DNA from: Arcanobacterium phocae
GTDB lineage: Bacteria > Actinomycetota > Actinomycetes > Actinomycetales > Actinomycetaceae
Length of the DNA stretch: 64,000 nucleotides
Reading direction: 5' to 3'
NCBI RefSeq assembly: GCF_018913465.1
Contig: NZ_JABAPM010000002.1
Coordinates: 1 to 64,000, forward strand
Position 1 is the stretch's first letter; the number at the start of each line of letters is the position of its first letter. The notes under the pieces were generated by a model. That model saw only the letters and a list, made by a program, of their open reading frames with translations. It did no database searches and was not told the DNA's origin. The position numbers and the translations under genes were made by a program. Positions 49,230-57,961 of this stretch are shown piece after piece.

Positions 49230-51075
49230 CATGTTCCCCGCGTCCGTAGTTCTCTTCATAGCTATCATCCACGTTCCAGCCAGAAACATCAATGAGATAA
49301 GGCACTTCAGTGACCATTACCCCTGGTTCTAACTTCAATTCCGTGATGAGCTTAGGCGTCAAATGCCGAACGTAGAATCTATCCCACCACCCAGTAGACA
49401 CTACACGGGGAATGAAGACTTCGATAACGTCGTGCGGATGAAACTTGCGTAAAGCACGAATATGTTCGATAAACGGTCCCCGAATAGCACCACGTGGAGT
49501 TCCCAAAATAGTTAGTGAAACTGGAATACGAGCTGCAGCCCACTGCTCGCGTACATTCCGAGTAACGATCGGATCGATATCTATCAGCACTGCCGACAAA
49601 GAGGACAGCCTAGTCGCCCGGGCCCATGAAACAGCTTTCATAGCTGGTTGGTCGCAATGTTCGATAAGGACTAAACCATGGACGCGTGTTGGTAGCCGAC
49701 GAGCCACGACGTCGTCGTCAACCGCTAACGCATCCGAAACTCTTGATTGGCCGCGACGATGCCCCCATAAAAACACCCCGGGTACCACCAGTAAAACTAA
49801 CGCAGACACACTCCACTGTGGATGAACCCACGATATTAGTGCTAAAACTCCGGCGATGAAAATTCCATAAACTGTAAACAACCACTGCAAGAAATAAGCG
49901 TCATAGCGATCTTCAGCGTGAGTCGAATCACGTAGGATCGAACGCGAGCGATAGATCATAGCTACCGATGTAACAAGCATGATCACGCCGACCATGAAGA
50001 CAAAAACGCTAGCTAAAGCACTCGCTGAATCTAGAAAAGCTGTGGCAGTAGTAGCCAAAAAAGCAATGACCAGAACAATTGCTTTGCGGGGCCTAATCGA
50101 GTCACGCGCAGCTAATCGCCGTGGCAGTAACGTATCAATCGCCAAGTCGCGCAAAAGACGCGGGAGCTGGCGATAAGAAGCATACGCGGCAGCTAAGCCC
50201 ACGAACGTCAACAACACAGCCATCGACACAGTGCCGACGACGCCGAAAATTGCAGTCGCAATCGGGATCGCAGGCACTGACAACCGCCGCCCGGGCAAAT
50301 ACAGAACAACAGAAAAGTAGAGTGTCAGTGCAATCAAGAAGAATGCAGGAACGAAAATACGTAACTGCTCTTCCGTATTGACCCTACGGTCTTCTGGCGA
50401 AACCATTACTCGTTCCGATGTAATCACAAGCAACGCAGCTGGGAAGAGAGCACCTAATGCACTATCGATACGTGGGAAATAGCGGCTAATGAGAGGAGCT
50501 GATTCAAAAGCCTCCTGACGGGCCTCATTAATCGTTGCATAATCAATATGCCCAAAGGCTTCTCGGGCCAATCCTGCACCAAGGACTATGATTAACCCCG
50601 CGATGCCTAAGAATGTCAACCAGCGTGCCCACACAACTGGCGTTTCCAAACGCGCATACAAGCTAGGAATCGCCAGCAAAATAATAATCACCGGAGGCAG
50701 CGCCACTGACCACCAACCAGGTCCAGTGATAGCTACGATTCCAATCGTGACGAGGTCTACCCCCATCATGATCAGTACCGCATAAGCCAGAATCTTTGCG
50801 GCAGCCAAAAGCACACCAGCCCAACCGCCGATGTAAACGTGCGCAATCTGGTGGAACGAACGCCGTGGAACCGCACGAGTCAAAGCTCTCAAAGTATACA
50901 GGGTCAGCCCAAAGCCAACCAATCCAAGCGAAAAGGCAAGAGAAATCTCTGCGCTAGTGATTGCTAGCGATGCAGAACGTAGAATAAGCATAGGAGTTGC
51001 TAGAACTACCAGCCCGATCAAGGTAATGGAGGCAGTCTTAGCGATAGCCTGGGAACTTTCAGTAGAATGTTTCAT
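49222..51075 (-). CDS. APC-superfamily permease with C-terminal cytoplasmic domain
   Basis: A roughly 617-residue transporter with about 12 transmembrane helices in the first 430 residues and a 180-residue soluble tail (from RRGQSRVSDALAVDDD) that has an alternating fold reminiscent of nucleotide-binding or USP-like domains. It is divergent from two TrkA-type potassium regulators with under 50 bases between, which suggests potassium or another regulated cation as substrate, as in KimA-like APC proteins. Annotation as amino acid permease is also common. The start is the ATG at 51075 or the GTG at 51078, both without a ribosome binding site. Confidence 0.8.
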   Translation of the reverse strand: MKHSTESSQAIAKTASITLIGLVVLATPMLILRSASLAITSAEISLAFSLGLVGFGLTLYTLRALTRAVPRRSFHQIAHVYIGGWAGVLLAAAKILAYAVLIMMGVDLVTIGIVAITGPGWWSVALPPVIIILLAIPSLYARLETPVVWARWLTFLGIAGLIIVLGAGLAREAFGHIDYATINEARQEAFESAPLISRYFPRIDSALGALFPAALLVITSERVMVSPEDRRVNTEEQLRIFVPAFFLIALTLYFSVVLYLPGRRLSVPAIPIATAIFGVVGTVSMAVLLTFVGLAAAYASYRQLPRLLRDLAIDTLLPRRLAARDSIRPRKAIVLVIAFLATTATAFLDSASALASVFVFMVGVIMLVTSVAMIYRSRSILRDSTHAEDRYDAYFLQWLFTVYGIFIAGVLALISWVHPQWSVSALVLLVVPGVFLWGHRRGQSRVSDALAVDDDVVARRLPTRVHGLVLIEHCDQPAMKAVSWARATRLSSLSAVLIDIDPIVTRNVREQWAAARIPVSLTILGTPRGAIRGPFIEHIRALRKFHPHDVIEVFIPRVVSTGWWDRFYVRHLTPKLITELKLEPGVMVTEVPYLIDVSGWNVDDSYEENYGRGEHDV

Positions 51076-51123
51076 CACGTCAATAGGTTACGCGGAAAAG
51101 TAGAGTAAGGTGGCGTTCTCATC

Positions 51124-51789
51124 GTGCATTTTGTCATTATGGGGTGTGGTCGAGTTGGATCCACGCTCGCTGTGAATTTAGAAAATCGCGGGCATTCAGT
51201 GTCCATTATCGATTCAAATGCCGATGCATTCCGGCGGCTACCCGAAGAATTTACCGGTCAACTAGTTACTGGTTTAGGGTTTGACCGGGATGCCCTACGC
51301 CAAGCTGGAATTGAGGATGCTCAAGGGTTTGCTGCGACCTCATCCGGAGATAATTCCAATATTATTGCAGCACGTGTAGTGCGCGATACGTTCGGAGTGC
51401 AAAATGTCGTAGCTCGAATCTACGATCCAGAGCGCGCAGAGGTGTTTAACCGGTTAGGGATTGATACCGTAACTCCAGTTACGTGGAGCGCTGATCAGAT
51501 GCTCCGCGAGCTCATCGCGCACGGTCCTCATGTGGACTACACAGATTCGCAGTACGGCGTAACACTGATCTGGGTTGATATCGATGAATCTTGGTATGGG
51601 ATGGACGTCGCAAATATTCAGCGTATAACTGAATCGCGCGTTGCATACATCGGTCGATATGGCCAAGCTCTGTTGCCGCAGCCAGATACCGTGCTTCAAG
51701 ATGGCGATGACTTGTGGCTTCTAGTCCAGCAGCAACGCACACATACTGTGCAACGAATTATGAACCATCATGTCCAGGAGGATTTCTAA
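51124..51789 (+). CDS. TrkA-family potassium uptake regulator (CeoB-like)
   Basis: Cytoplasmic RCK protein of 221 residues. The Rossmann RCK_N domain starts directly (HFVIMGCGRVGSTLAVNL), with the acidic residue closing strand 2 in IIDSNADAF, and RCK_C covers the last 70 residues. Such proteins bind NAD(H) or ATP/ADP and gate potassium transporters. The start is GTG at 51124, with no close ribosome binding site. It is followed by a second TrkA gene with a TAATG overlap. Confidence 0.9.
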   Translation: MHFVIMGCGRVGSTLAVNLENRGHSVSIIDSNADAFRRLPEEFTGQLVTGLGFDRDALRQAGIEDAQGFAATSSGDNSNIIAARVVRDTFGVQNVVARIYDPERAEVFNRLGIDTVTPVTWSADQMLRELIAHGPHVDYTDSQYGVTLIWVDIDESWYGMDVANIQRITESRVAYIGRYGQALLPQPDTVLQDGDDLWLLVQQQRTHTVQRIMNHHVQEDF

Positions 51790-52505
51790 TGAAAATGCTC
51801 ATTGGCGGTGCCGGATCGGTAGGCCGCTCGATTGCACGCGAACTAGCTGCGCGCGGTCACGAAATTTTCATTGTAGATCGCTCGGCCCAAGCTATGCGTG
51901 TTGCATCAGTGCCGGCAGCAGATTGGATACTTGGAGACGTCTGCGAATTAGACACATTAGAGCATATAGGCATGGAAACAACTGATATCGTTGTCGCGGC
52001 AACCGGTGACGATAAAGCTAATCTTGTCTTATCATTGCTAGCGAAAACTGAGTATGGAATCCCGCGTGTTATCGCGCGCGTCAACAATCCTGCTAATGAG
52101 TGGCTGTTTGATGAGTCGTGGGGTGTCGATGTAGCAGTATCCACGCCGCGGATAATGACCAACCTCATCGAAGACGCAGTTGGAGATGGCAATTTCGTCC
52201 GCAAACTCGATTTTATTGAGACACAAGCCTCGATGTTCCAAGGACAAGTCGCGCCTGATGCACCAATCGTAGGAACGCTTGTTGAAGATCTTGTATTGCC
52301 ACCAGATTTCATCCTCGCTTCCGTGTTGCGCGACGGAACAGCACTAGTGGCTGATCCAGATTTAACTTTCGACGTCGGAGATCAGCTTGTCCTCATCGGC
52401 AACGTTAACGATGAGTTAACGTTGACTGAAATTAATGAGCTTATTGCTACTAAACCTGCGCCGTCTGATCCGGAGCCGGAATCGGGTCAAGCGCTCGAAT
52501 CATAA
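51789..52505 (+). CDS. TrkA-family potassium uptake regulator (CeoC-like)
   Basis: Second RCK protein, 238 residues, probably forming a complex with the first. MKMLIGGAGSVGRSIAREL is the nucleotide-binding start, followed by FIVDRSAQAMR and an RCK_C domain near residues 145-222. The ATG at 51789 overlaps the previous stop, and AGGAGG lies about 6 bases upstream; the longer frame from 51714 lies within the neighbour. Its 3' end overlaps the convergent DUF3159 gene by 56 bases. Confidence 0.9.
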   Translation: MKMLIGGAGSVGRSIARELAARGHEIFIVDRSAQAMRVASVPAADWILGDVCELDTLEHIGMETTDIVVAATGDDKANLVLSLLAKTEYGIPRVIARVNNPANEWLFDESWGVDVAVSTPRIMTNLIEDAVGDGNFVRKLDFIETQASMFQGQVAPDAPIVGTLVEDLVLPPDFILASVLRDGTALVADPDLTFDVGDQLVLIGNVNDELTLTEINELIATKPAPSDPEPESGQALES

Positions 52506-53106
52506 GCCACGAGAGCCAGCATACCAAGGCAAATAACGGTATTCCCATAACAAGTTTTGCAATGCCTAGTGCATTAGTTGCACCGGCAAAATACATCGGT
52601 AGCTGAACTGCCGCACGCATCGCAAACAGTGCTACCCACATCCATGTGACTGAGTAATATCTTCTGACTGTTGTTTTATGGTGCCGCCAAGTAGTACCTT
52701 CGCCTCGCATGGCTCCAATGAGCACCCCCATTAACGGCCATCGCACTAGGATCGAGAGTAAAAAAGCTACTAGATATGCAACATTGACGATTAATCCCCA
52801 GACGAAAAAATCTGCTGCTTGACCAGTCTTCCACGCCATGAAAGCGGAAATGAGCACCGCGCCTAAGCCACCGACAGCTGGTGACGGGTCAACACGTGAG
52901 ATGAGCCGCCCAGCGATCGCGATGGCTGCAGTCCCTAGTGAGACCCACGCGGCCCAACCGATCTGATGACTCGCCGCGAAGATAATAAGAAAGACTACGG
53001 TGGGAACAACGGATTCGACTATTCCACGCCAGCCGCCAACAGCTTTCATTGCGTCAAAATCAGTGGCTGTAATTGCCGATAATGATGTTTCTTTTTTAAC
53101 CATCAT
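52450..53106 (-). CDS. DUF3159 family membrane protein
   Basis: A conserved actinobacterial protein of 218 residues with about six transmembrane helices. GGWRGIVESVVPTVVFLI near residue 25 and the GAMRGEGTTWR loop are family markers. Function is unknown. The overlap with the OB-fold gene upstream (about 11 bases) and the shared order with DUF3710 and DUF4193 indicate an operon. Confidence 0.87.
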   Translation of the reverse strand: MMVKKETSLSAITATDFDAMKAVGGWRGIVESVVPTVVFLIIFAASHQIGWAAWVSLGTAAIAIAGRLISRVDPSPAVGGLGAVLISAFMAWKTGQAADFFVWGLIVNVAYLVAFLLSILVRWPLMGVLIGAMRGEGTTWRHHKTTVRRYYSVTWMWVALFAMRAAVQLPMYFAGATNALGIAKLVMGIPLFALVCWLSWLMIRALDPIPAPDQTAQV

Positions 53107-53350
53107 GGCCTTTCACTATTGTGTAGATCGGATTGTATATACAAGGTACACCGTGACGCTTTACTACCGCCCCACTAACGCGAAGATATTGGCCGATATC
53201 GATAGCATGCAATACTCGCCGTGACTGGAATACAAGCTGAAGTACTACCCCGTTAACGTCCATAGTCACGGTCACTTCCGGTCTAGTTCCTTGCCCAGGA
53301 TATGTTATTGCTGTGATCACACCGGTTACGGTGAGGAGGCGTCGCTGCAC
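53096..53350 (-). CDS. Small OB-fold nucleic-acid-binding protein
   Basis: An 84-residue protein that appears to be a single OB-fold: LTVTGVITAITYPG, VTVTMDVNGVVLQLVFQSRR and YLRVSGAVVKRHGVPCIYNP match the beta strands. It is found in the same place in other actinobacteria, between DUF3710 and DUF3159. A GTG start directly abuts the DUF3710 stop. The partner or ligand is unknown. Confidence 0.8.
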   Translation of the reverse strand: MQRRLLTVTGVITAITYPGQGTRPEVTVTMDVNGVVLQLVFQSRRVLHAIDIGQYLRVSGAVVKRHGVPCIYNPIYTIVKGHDG

Positions 53351-53965
53351 TTAGGCCTCACGAGTTTTGTCAACGTGTGGGATCTGTAGTTCGAGTAGTT
53401 CACGTGGCGGGTGAGGTGTGTTGCCACGTACGACGACGATATGCTTTGCAATGCGCAACATTCGCGCTGCCAACTGATCGTCAGACCCAGCCCGCCCATA
53501 TAACGTGATGCGCAAAAGCCATCGTGGTCCGTCAATTCCGATGAACCTGTGAGGAGCCACATGTTGGGTATCGGCGACGGGAACCTGCGCATGCAACTCG
53601 GTACCGTAGGTTCCTTCAACTTCAATTGATGAGCCACCCTGCTGGGCAATTGACGTGATCATGTCTCGTCGCACATCATTCCAAATCCCAGCAGAACGTG
53701 GGGCTGCGAACACTTGCAGTTGCATTGCCGCGTCATCGATGACATAGACAATTCCATAAACTGTTTTCTGCGAATGATCCACAGAAAACTGAATCGAGGC
53801 ATCGCGAACTACCGGAATCCATAACGCGCCAGCGTCTAACAGGTCACCGCGATCCGGATGATCAACGTAATCGTATGGGCCGGTTGTCGCTGCTTGCGAA
53901 CTCGATTGATCGATTGGTCCAGACGTGCTGGACTCTTTCTCTTTGCGACGAGAAAACCACCCCAT
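53351..53965 (-). CDS. DUF3710 family protein
   Basis: A 204-residue actinobacterial protein of unknown function. It begins MGWFSRRKEKE, is polar over the first 35 residues, and has the family's DLGALWIP-like start (LLDAGALWIPVVRDASIQ) and DGPRWLLRITLYGRA near residue 150. In mycobacteria a dUTPase gene lies next to it; none is present here. It precedes the OB-fold and DUF3159 genes in one transcript. Confidence 0.86.
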   Translation of the reverse strand: MGWFSRRKEKESSTSGPIDQSSSQAATTGPYDYVDHPDRGDLLDAGALWIPVVRDASIQFSVDHSQKTVYGIVYVIDDAAMQLQVFAAPRSAGIWNDVRRDMITSIAQQGGSSIEVEGTYGTELHAQVPVADTQHVAPHRFIGIDGPRWLLRITLYGRAGSDDQLAARMLRIAKHIVVVRGNTPHPPRELLELQIPHVDKTREA

Positions 53966-53993
53966 AGTTGCACTCCTTCAATAAGCTTTTTTC

Positions 53994-54038
53994 GATAGAA
54001 AAACTCGCCGATTAAAAATCGGCGAGTTTATTCTATCA
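53994..54038 (-). terminator. Intrinsic terminator after the DUF4193 gene
   Basis: A 12-bp GC-containing stem (54001-54012 with 54018-54029) extended by GATAGAA/TTCTATC pairing. On the minus strand the main stem is followed by TTTTTCTATC. It ends the DUF4193 message before DUF3710. Confidence 0.88.
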
Positions 54039-54042
54039 GGGC

Positions 54043-54342
54043 TCAGGAAGCACACTCCGTGCAAACAGGTAAACCGTTCTCTTCGTATGCTAATTGCGAG
54101 CGATGATGTACTAGGAAGCATTCCGAACATGTGAATTCATCGTCCTGTGGAGGAACCACAGCAACCGAGAGTTCAACATTCGATAAATCAGCCCCAGGCA
54201 GTTCAAAACCTTCGGCGGCTTCGGTTTCGTCCTCGTCTACCGAGTTAGACTGGTGGTCTGACCGGCGAGCACCTAGCTGCTCAAGGGAGTCCTCCTTGAG
54301 TTCCTCGTCTTGTTTACGAGGAGCGTCGTAATCAGTTGCCAT
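54043..54342 (-). CDS. DUF4193 family protein
   Basis: A 99-residue acidic actinobacterial protein of unknown function. It begins MATDYDAPRK, has a long acidic central stretch and ends in two CxxC knuckles (CSEC and CTEC) that probably bind zinc. The ATG at 54342 is preferred because the family begins at MATDYD; the longer reading adds unrelated sequence. It is divergent from sepH and followed by a strong terminator. Confidence 0.88.
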   Translation of the reverse strand: MATDYDAPRKQDEELKEDSLEQLGARRSDHQSNSVDEDETEAAEGFELPGADLSNVELSVAVVPPQDDEFTCSECFLVHHRSQLAYEENGLPVCTECAS

Positions 54343-54383
54343 GAATCGTGTCCTAACATGAAATAACGCGTTCTGTCCTCCAT

Positions 54384-54412
54384 GTTGTACCACTTTACCG
54401 AGTATTTGACAA
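54384..54412 (-). promoter_or_regulatory. Probable promoter of the DUF4193 gene
   Basis: TTGTCA and TACAAC with a 17-base spacer on the minus strand, about 40-70 bases before the ATG. Confidence 0.45.
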
Positions 54413-54502
54413 GAGGTAGTTCATGGCATTTTTCAAACACACCGCACTTGTCTGCCAAAAACTGTGAAAGAATGGCACTCTAGTGCTGTATGAGGAGGAC
54501 TA

Positions 54503-55513
54503 ATGATCGAGCTTGAACTATTGGGCGTGCACCCCGATGGGCAACAACTATCTTTGAATGATGCGGATGGCAATAGGTATTTGCTTCCAATCACTGATTC
54601 TCTGCGGGCTGCACTGCGCAAAGATACCCCTGTAGCCAAGGACTCAGACGAAGCTCCGAAGCCCATGTCGCCGCGTGAAATCCAGGCGCATATTCGAGCA
54701 GGCATGAGCGTGGCTGACGTTAGTGAATTGTCTTCTCTACCTGCGTCGCAAGTTGCTATCTTTGCTCACCCAATTTTCGCTGAACGCGAATATACCGCCT
54801 CCCGTGCCCGTAACTTCCGGCAGAGTTCTGATGCTGGCAGTATGACCATCGAAGAGCTCGTCGTTTCCCGTTTGGTCCCGCGCGGGGTTATCGCGAATGA
54901 TATCAGTTGGGACGCAACTCGTAATTCGGGTGGTCCGTGGATGCTTATCGCACGCTATACAGTAGCCAATACCGATTATGAAGCCTCTTGGATCATCAAT
55001 ACCCGTAGTCAGACAGTAGAGGCTACTAATGATGAGGCTACATGGTTGACTGAAACCCAGATTCCTGCACCGTCATCGCCATGGCGCCCGTTGAATACGC
55101 CTACGGTAGATGAAGAGCATGAGCGGCCAATTATTACTGCATTAGACGCGCAACCTGCCTCAGCTGGAACCCCCTCTATCGATGACATGCTAGCTTCATT
55201 GGATTCTCAACGCGGGAAGTCTCGACGAATGCCCGGAACCGATTTCTTCGACGGCGCACATCCTGCTGATTCTGATGTTGAGAATGCTACCGATGCCACC
55301 GTCGTCGAGTTACCTTCGCGCGCCGAACGCAAGGAAAAGCAAACTCAAGATCGGACTCCTTCAACTGCCCCGACTGCGGATTCAGCAGATGAGAACACTC
55401 TGCCGCTAGGCAAGAACGCTGTTGAAAAGAAAGCAAAACGGTCTGCTAAGCGACGTAATCGTCCATCGATGCCGTCATGGGACGAAATAGTTTTTGGCGC
55501 ACCAAAAGACTAG
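54503..55513 (+). CDS. sepH: Cell division protein SepH (DUF3071)
   Basis: A 336-residue FtsZ-interacting septation protein of actinobacteria. The DUF3071 domain covers residues 1-170: IELELLGVHPDGQQLSLND, then the helix-turn-helix-like MSPREIQAHIRAGMSVADVS near 54-73, and WMLIARY. The rest is disordered, acidic, with a basic end (KKAKRSAKRRNR). ATGAGGAGGACTA upstream supplies a strong ribosome binding site. It is convergent with tdk, 3 bases apart. Confidence 0.92.
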   Translation: MIELELLGVHPDGQQLSLNDADGNRYLLPITDSLRAALRKDTPVAKDSDEAPKPMSPREIQAHIRAGMSVADVSELSSLPASQVAIFAHPIFAEREYTASRARNFRQSSDAGSMTIEELVVSRLVPRGVIANDISWDATRNSGGPWMLIARYTVANTDYEASWIINTRSQTVEATNDEATWLTETQIPAPSSPWRPLNTPTVDEEHERPIITALDAQPASAGTPSIDDMLASLDSQRGKSRRMPGTDFFDGAHPADSDVENATDATVVELPSRAERKEKQTQDRTPSTAPTADSADENTLPLGKNAVEKKAKRSAKRRNRPSMPSWDEIVFGAPKD

Positions 55514-55516
55514 TCG

Positions 55517-56167
55517 TTAGCTACGGGAGCTCAAGTTAAGTGTCCCGTGCGATATTTCTGAGGCATGCGCGGTCTTAGCCGTCATGCCTTTCATATGGTG
55601 TTCGCGACACAAAACCTCATAACCAACTACCTCGTGGCGTTTGGTATCACCCACCATGACTTGTTCGCCTTCGGTGACCATCACACCATTAATCGTTCGA
55701 GCATTATGCGTTGCACGTTTTCCGCACCAGCACAACGTCTCAACCTGCAGTCGTTCGACTCGATCTGCCAGCTCAAGCATTCGAGCTGAGCCGGGGAATA
55801 AGTTAGTTAAAAAATCGGTGGTAATGCCAAAGCCCCACACACTGATCTGCATTTCGTCTACGATCCGCGCCAGCTGATTTACTTGTTCTCGGCTGTAGAA
55901 CTGAACCTCGTCACAAATGATGAAATCAACGCGTTCTCCTCGTTGGCGTGCGGTGACGACGACGTTCCAAAAATCAGTCTGTTCCGTAACTTCGACCGCA
56001 TCCGTGACAAGGCCCAACCGCGATGACAGTTTTCCTTTGCCAGCGCGATCGTTCATTGCAAAAATTATGCCAGCTAGGCCGCGTTGTTGATAATTGTGGG
56101 CGGTTTGTAAAGCTAACGTAGACTTACCGCAATCCATTGTGCCGGAGAAAAACACCAGCTCAGCCAT
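55517..56167 (-). CDS. tdk: Thymidine kinase
   Basis: Type II thymidine kinase of 216 residues for pyrimidine salvage. The Walker A loop is SGTMDCGKSTL (8-18), DEVQF is the Walker B-like catalytic motif, and the zinc site is CWCGKRATHNAR with a second half CREHH. The ATG overlaps the stop of the upstream phosphatase gene by one base. Confidence 0.95.
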   Translation of the reverse strand: MAELVFFSGTMDCGKSTLALQTAHNYQQRGLAGIIFAMNDRAGKGKLSSRLGLVTDAVEVTEQTDFWNVVVTARQRGERVDFIICDEVQFYSREQVNQLARIVDEMQISVWGFGITTDFLTNLFPGSARMLELADRVERLQVETLCWCGKRATHNARTINGVMVTEGEQVMVGDTKRHEVVGYEVLCREHHMKGMTAKTAHASEISHGTLNLSSRS

Positions 56168-57291
56168 CAGATAACCTCCACAATCAACGGAATAGACATT
56201 TCAGTACGAGTTAAGGATCCGTGGACCCCAATAAGCCCAATCGCATTACTCGACTGTACTCGGGAATCAACGAAAACGTGTGTGTCACGCGCAAACACCA
56301 ATACATCTCCCATAGTCTGGCGGGTCAAATCGCGAACTGGCCCTATAAGTCCAGAGTCGATAACTTCGTCACGTGTTACCACCCATGCATGATCCGCGAC
56401 AGACTCCCGCCAGCGCTGCGCAACTGCTTGTGGATTCTTAGTGTAAAGATGGACTGCGCGCGGTTCACCAGCAACTACGTCTACCCCGGAATGCAGCGAC
56501 TTATGATCGGCAATGTCTACTCTATGCTCGACGTCGATCATACCGTGGTCTGCCGTAATAACTAGCAGTGTTCCGCTCGGTAACGATCGACGTAATAATC
56601 CGATTCCGGCATCAAACTGTTCTAGTTCTCCGATCCAAGCATCTGATCCCCAGCCGTTCTTATGACCTGCGGCGTCAATATCTCCCCAGTAAAGGTAGGC
56701 TAGTCGCGCATCAGTCGTCAACGCATGCACCGCTGCTTGAACCCGATCTGGTAAAGACTCAGCATAACGAGTACGCGCACCGCGCAAGGCCGCCGCGGAT
56801 AATCCTGAACCATGGAACTTTTTCGGCTGAATCACGACTGTTTCAGATGCCAGCGTGCCAAGCTCTTCGAAACATGTAGGCTGCGTTTGCCATGTAGTCA
56901 CATCAACTGCGTGGTCCGGCCACGTAATCAACGAAAAAGTCCGGGACGTGTGCGGGACACGCAATGAATAGCCTGTCATCGCTGTCATGCCCGGCTGATG
57001 TCCGGTTCCAAATGCAGTAATGCCGGCCGCCGTCGTCGACGGGACAACGGTGGAGATGGATTTTTCAATCCCCATAGCTCTCATGTTGGGAGCATGTCCA
57101 CGGCGCTCAAGTAGATTATAAAAACCAAGACCGTCAGCCATCACTATGCATGCCCGGGGAGCTATCGGTAACTGGAGGGTATGGCGTGCTGCGTCGTCGT
57201 CAGTTAGCCCCACACTCGAACATAACGCTGGTAAAACTTGGTCCAAACGTTCCTGACCGGGCAAAAAAGCCCCTGCAAAAAGATCTTTCAT
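56167..57291 (-). CDS. Alkaline phosphatase superfamily protein (nucleotide pyrophosphatase/phosphodiesterase type)
   Basis: A 374-residue metal-dependent hydrolase. ADGLGFY supplies the first metal Asp, PSTTAAG the Thr nucleophile region, DIDAAGHKNG and TADHGM further metal ligands, and GVHGSLT the last His. No signal peptide is visible, so it is probably cytoplasmic. The substrate is unknown. It overlaps the DUF5998 gene by 4 bases and tdk by 1 base, the arrangement seen in other actinobacteria. Confidence 0.88.
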   Translation of the reverse strand: MKDLFAGAFLPGQERLDQVLPALCSSVGLTDDDAARHTLQLPIAPRACIVMADGLGFYNLLERRGHAPNMRAMGIEKSISTVVPSTTAAGITAFGTGHQPGMTAMTGYSLRVPHTSRTFSLITWPDHAVDVTTWQTQPTCFEELGTLASETVVIQPKKFHGSGLSAAALRGARTRYAESLPDRVQAAVHALTTDARLAYLYWGDIDAAGHKNGWGSDAWIGELEQFDAGIGLLRRSLPSGTLLVITADHGMIDVEHRVDIADHKSLHSGVDVVAGEPRAVHLYTKNPQAVAQRWRESVADHAWVVTRDEVIDSGLIGPVRDLTRQTMGDVLVFARDTHVFVDSRVQSSNAIGLIGVHGSLTRTEMSIPLIVEVI

Positions 57292-57857
57292 CGCTGTCCT
57301 AGCATAAGCACAAGTTCATTAATAAAGTCGACTCCCGATTGGAAATATGCTCCGTCATGAGCTGCTTCAAGATAGATCTGGAAATCCTCATTTGTCAGCA
57401 CACCGAGATAACCATGGTCGTTAGTGCACATCGGGTCCTCACAGGCACCAGGCTGCAAATCTGCAGAGAAAGCTGCGCCCCAACGAAGCCGAAGCAGAAC
57501 CGAGTTCAGCTGACCAGCTACGTCCCCGTCTAGTTGCCGACGACGAACGACATGGTGTTCCTTAATTGATTGTAAATCAACCGATTGTACGGTAGTTACG
57601 AGCTCACCGCTCGAATTCATTTCATAACTCGTGTCGGTATAAATCAAAAATAGTCGGCGGACTGACGCTGCAAATACGACTACTCGTTCATAGACTGAAT
57701 CAGCATCAAAAATTGTTTCGGGACGCACGTAAAAAGTACGAATCTCAGTGTCGCCGAGAGCTTGAGCAAGGTCATCAAAGACGGGCGAATCCGGCGGAAG
57801 CAACCGCTCAAGCGCGGCCACCAATTCAGACATACGATCATTATTCATCGCTCTCAT
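57288..57857 (-). CDS. DUF5998 family protein
   Basis: A conserved actinobacterial protein of about 189 residues, function unknown. FYVRPETIFDADSVYERVVVFA and the ACEDPMCTNDHGYLG segment with two Cys and a His are family-like. The longer reading to 57968 overlaps the divergent parC start, so I use the ATG at 57857, with another ATG at 57848. It leads the phosphatase-tdk run. Confidence 0.8.
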   Translation of the reverse strand: MRAMNNDRMSELVAALERLLPPDSPVFDDLAQALGDTEIRTFYVRPETIFDADSVYERVVVFAASVRRLFLIYTDTSYEMNSSGELVTTVQSVDLQSIKEHHVVRRRQLDGDVAGQLNSVLLRLRWGAAFSADLQPGACEDPMCTNDHGYLGVLTNEDFQIYLEAAHDGAYFQSGVDFINELVLMLGQR

Positions 57858-57919
57858 TGTCCCATATTGGCCTGCACGGTTATAAGTGAGGTTGCCTTTC
57901 TCACCCGCTTCCACCCGCG

Positions 57920-57948
57920 TTGTACCAACAAAAATAAATAGTTTATAG
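57920..57948 (+). promoter_or_regulatory. Probable parC promoter
   Basis: TTGTAC and TTATAG separated by 17 bases, in an AT-rich tract 14 bases before the parC ATG. Confidence 0.55.
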
Positions 57949-57961
57949 GGATAATAGAGGA

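Noticed and set aside
52450-52505. Frameshift at the trkA/DUF3159 convergent ends
   Set aside because: Both proteins keep family-like sequence up to their ends; the 56-base overlap is simply compact convergent packing.
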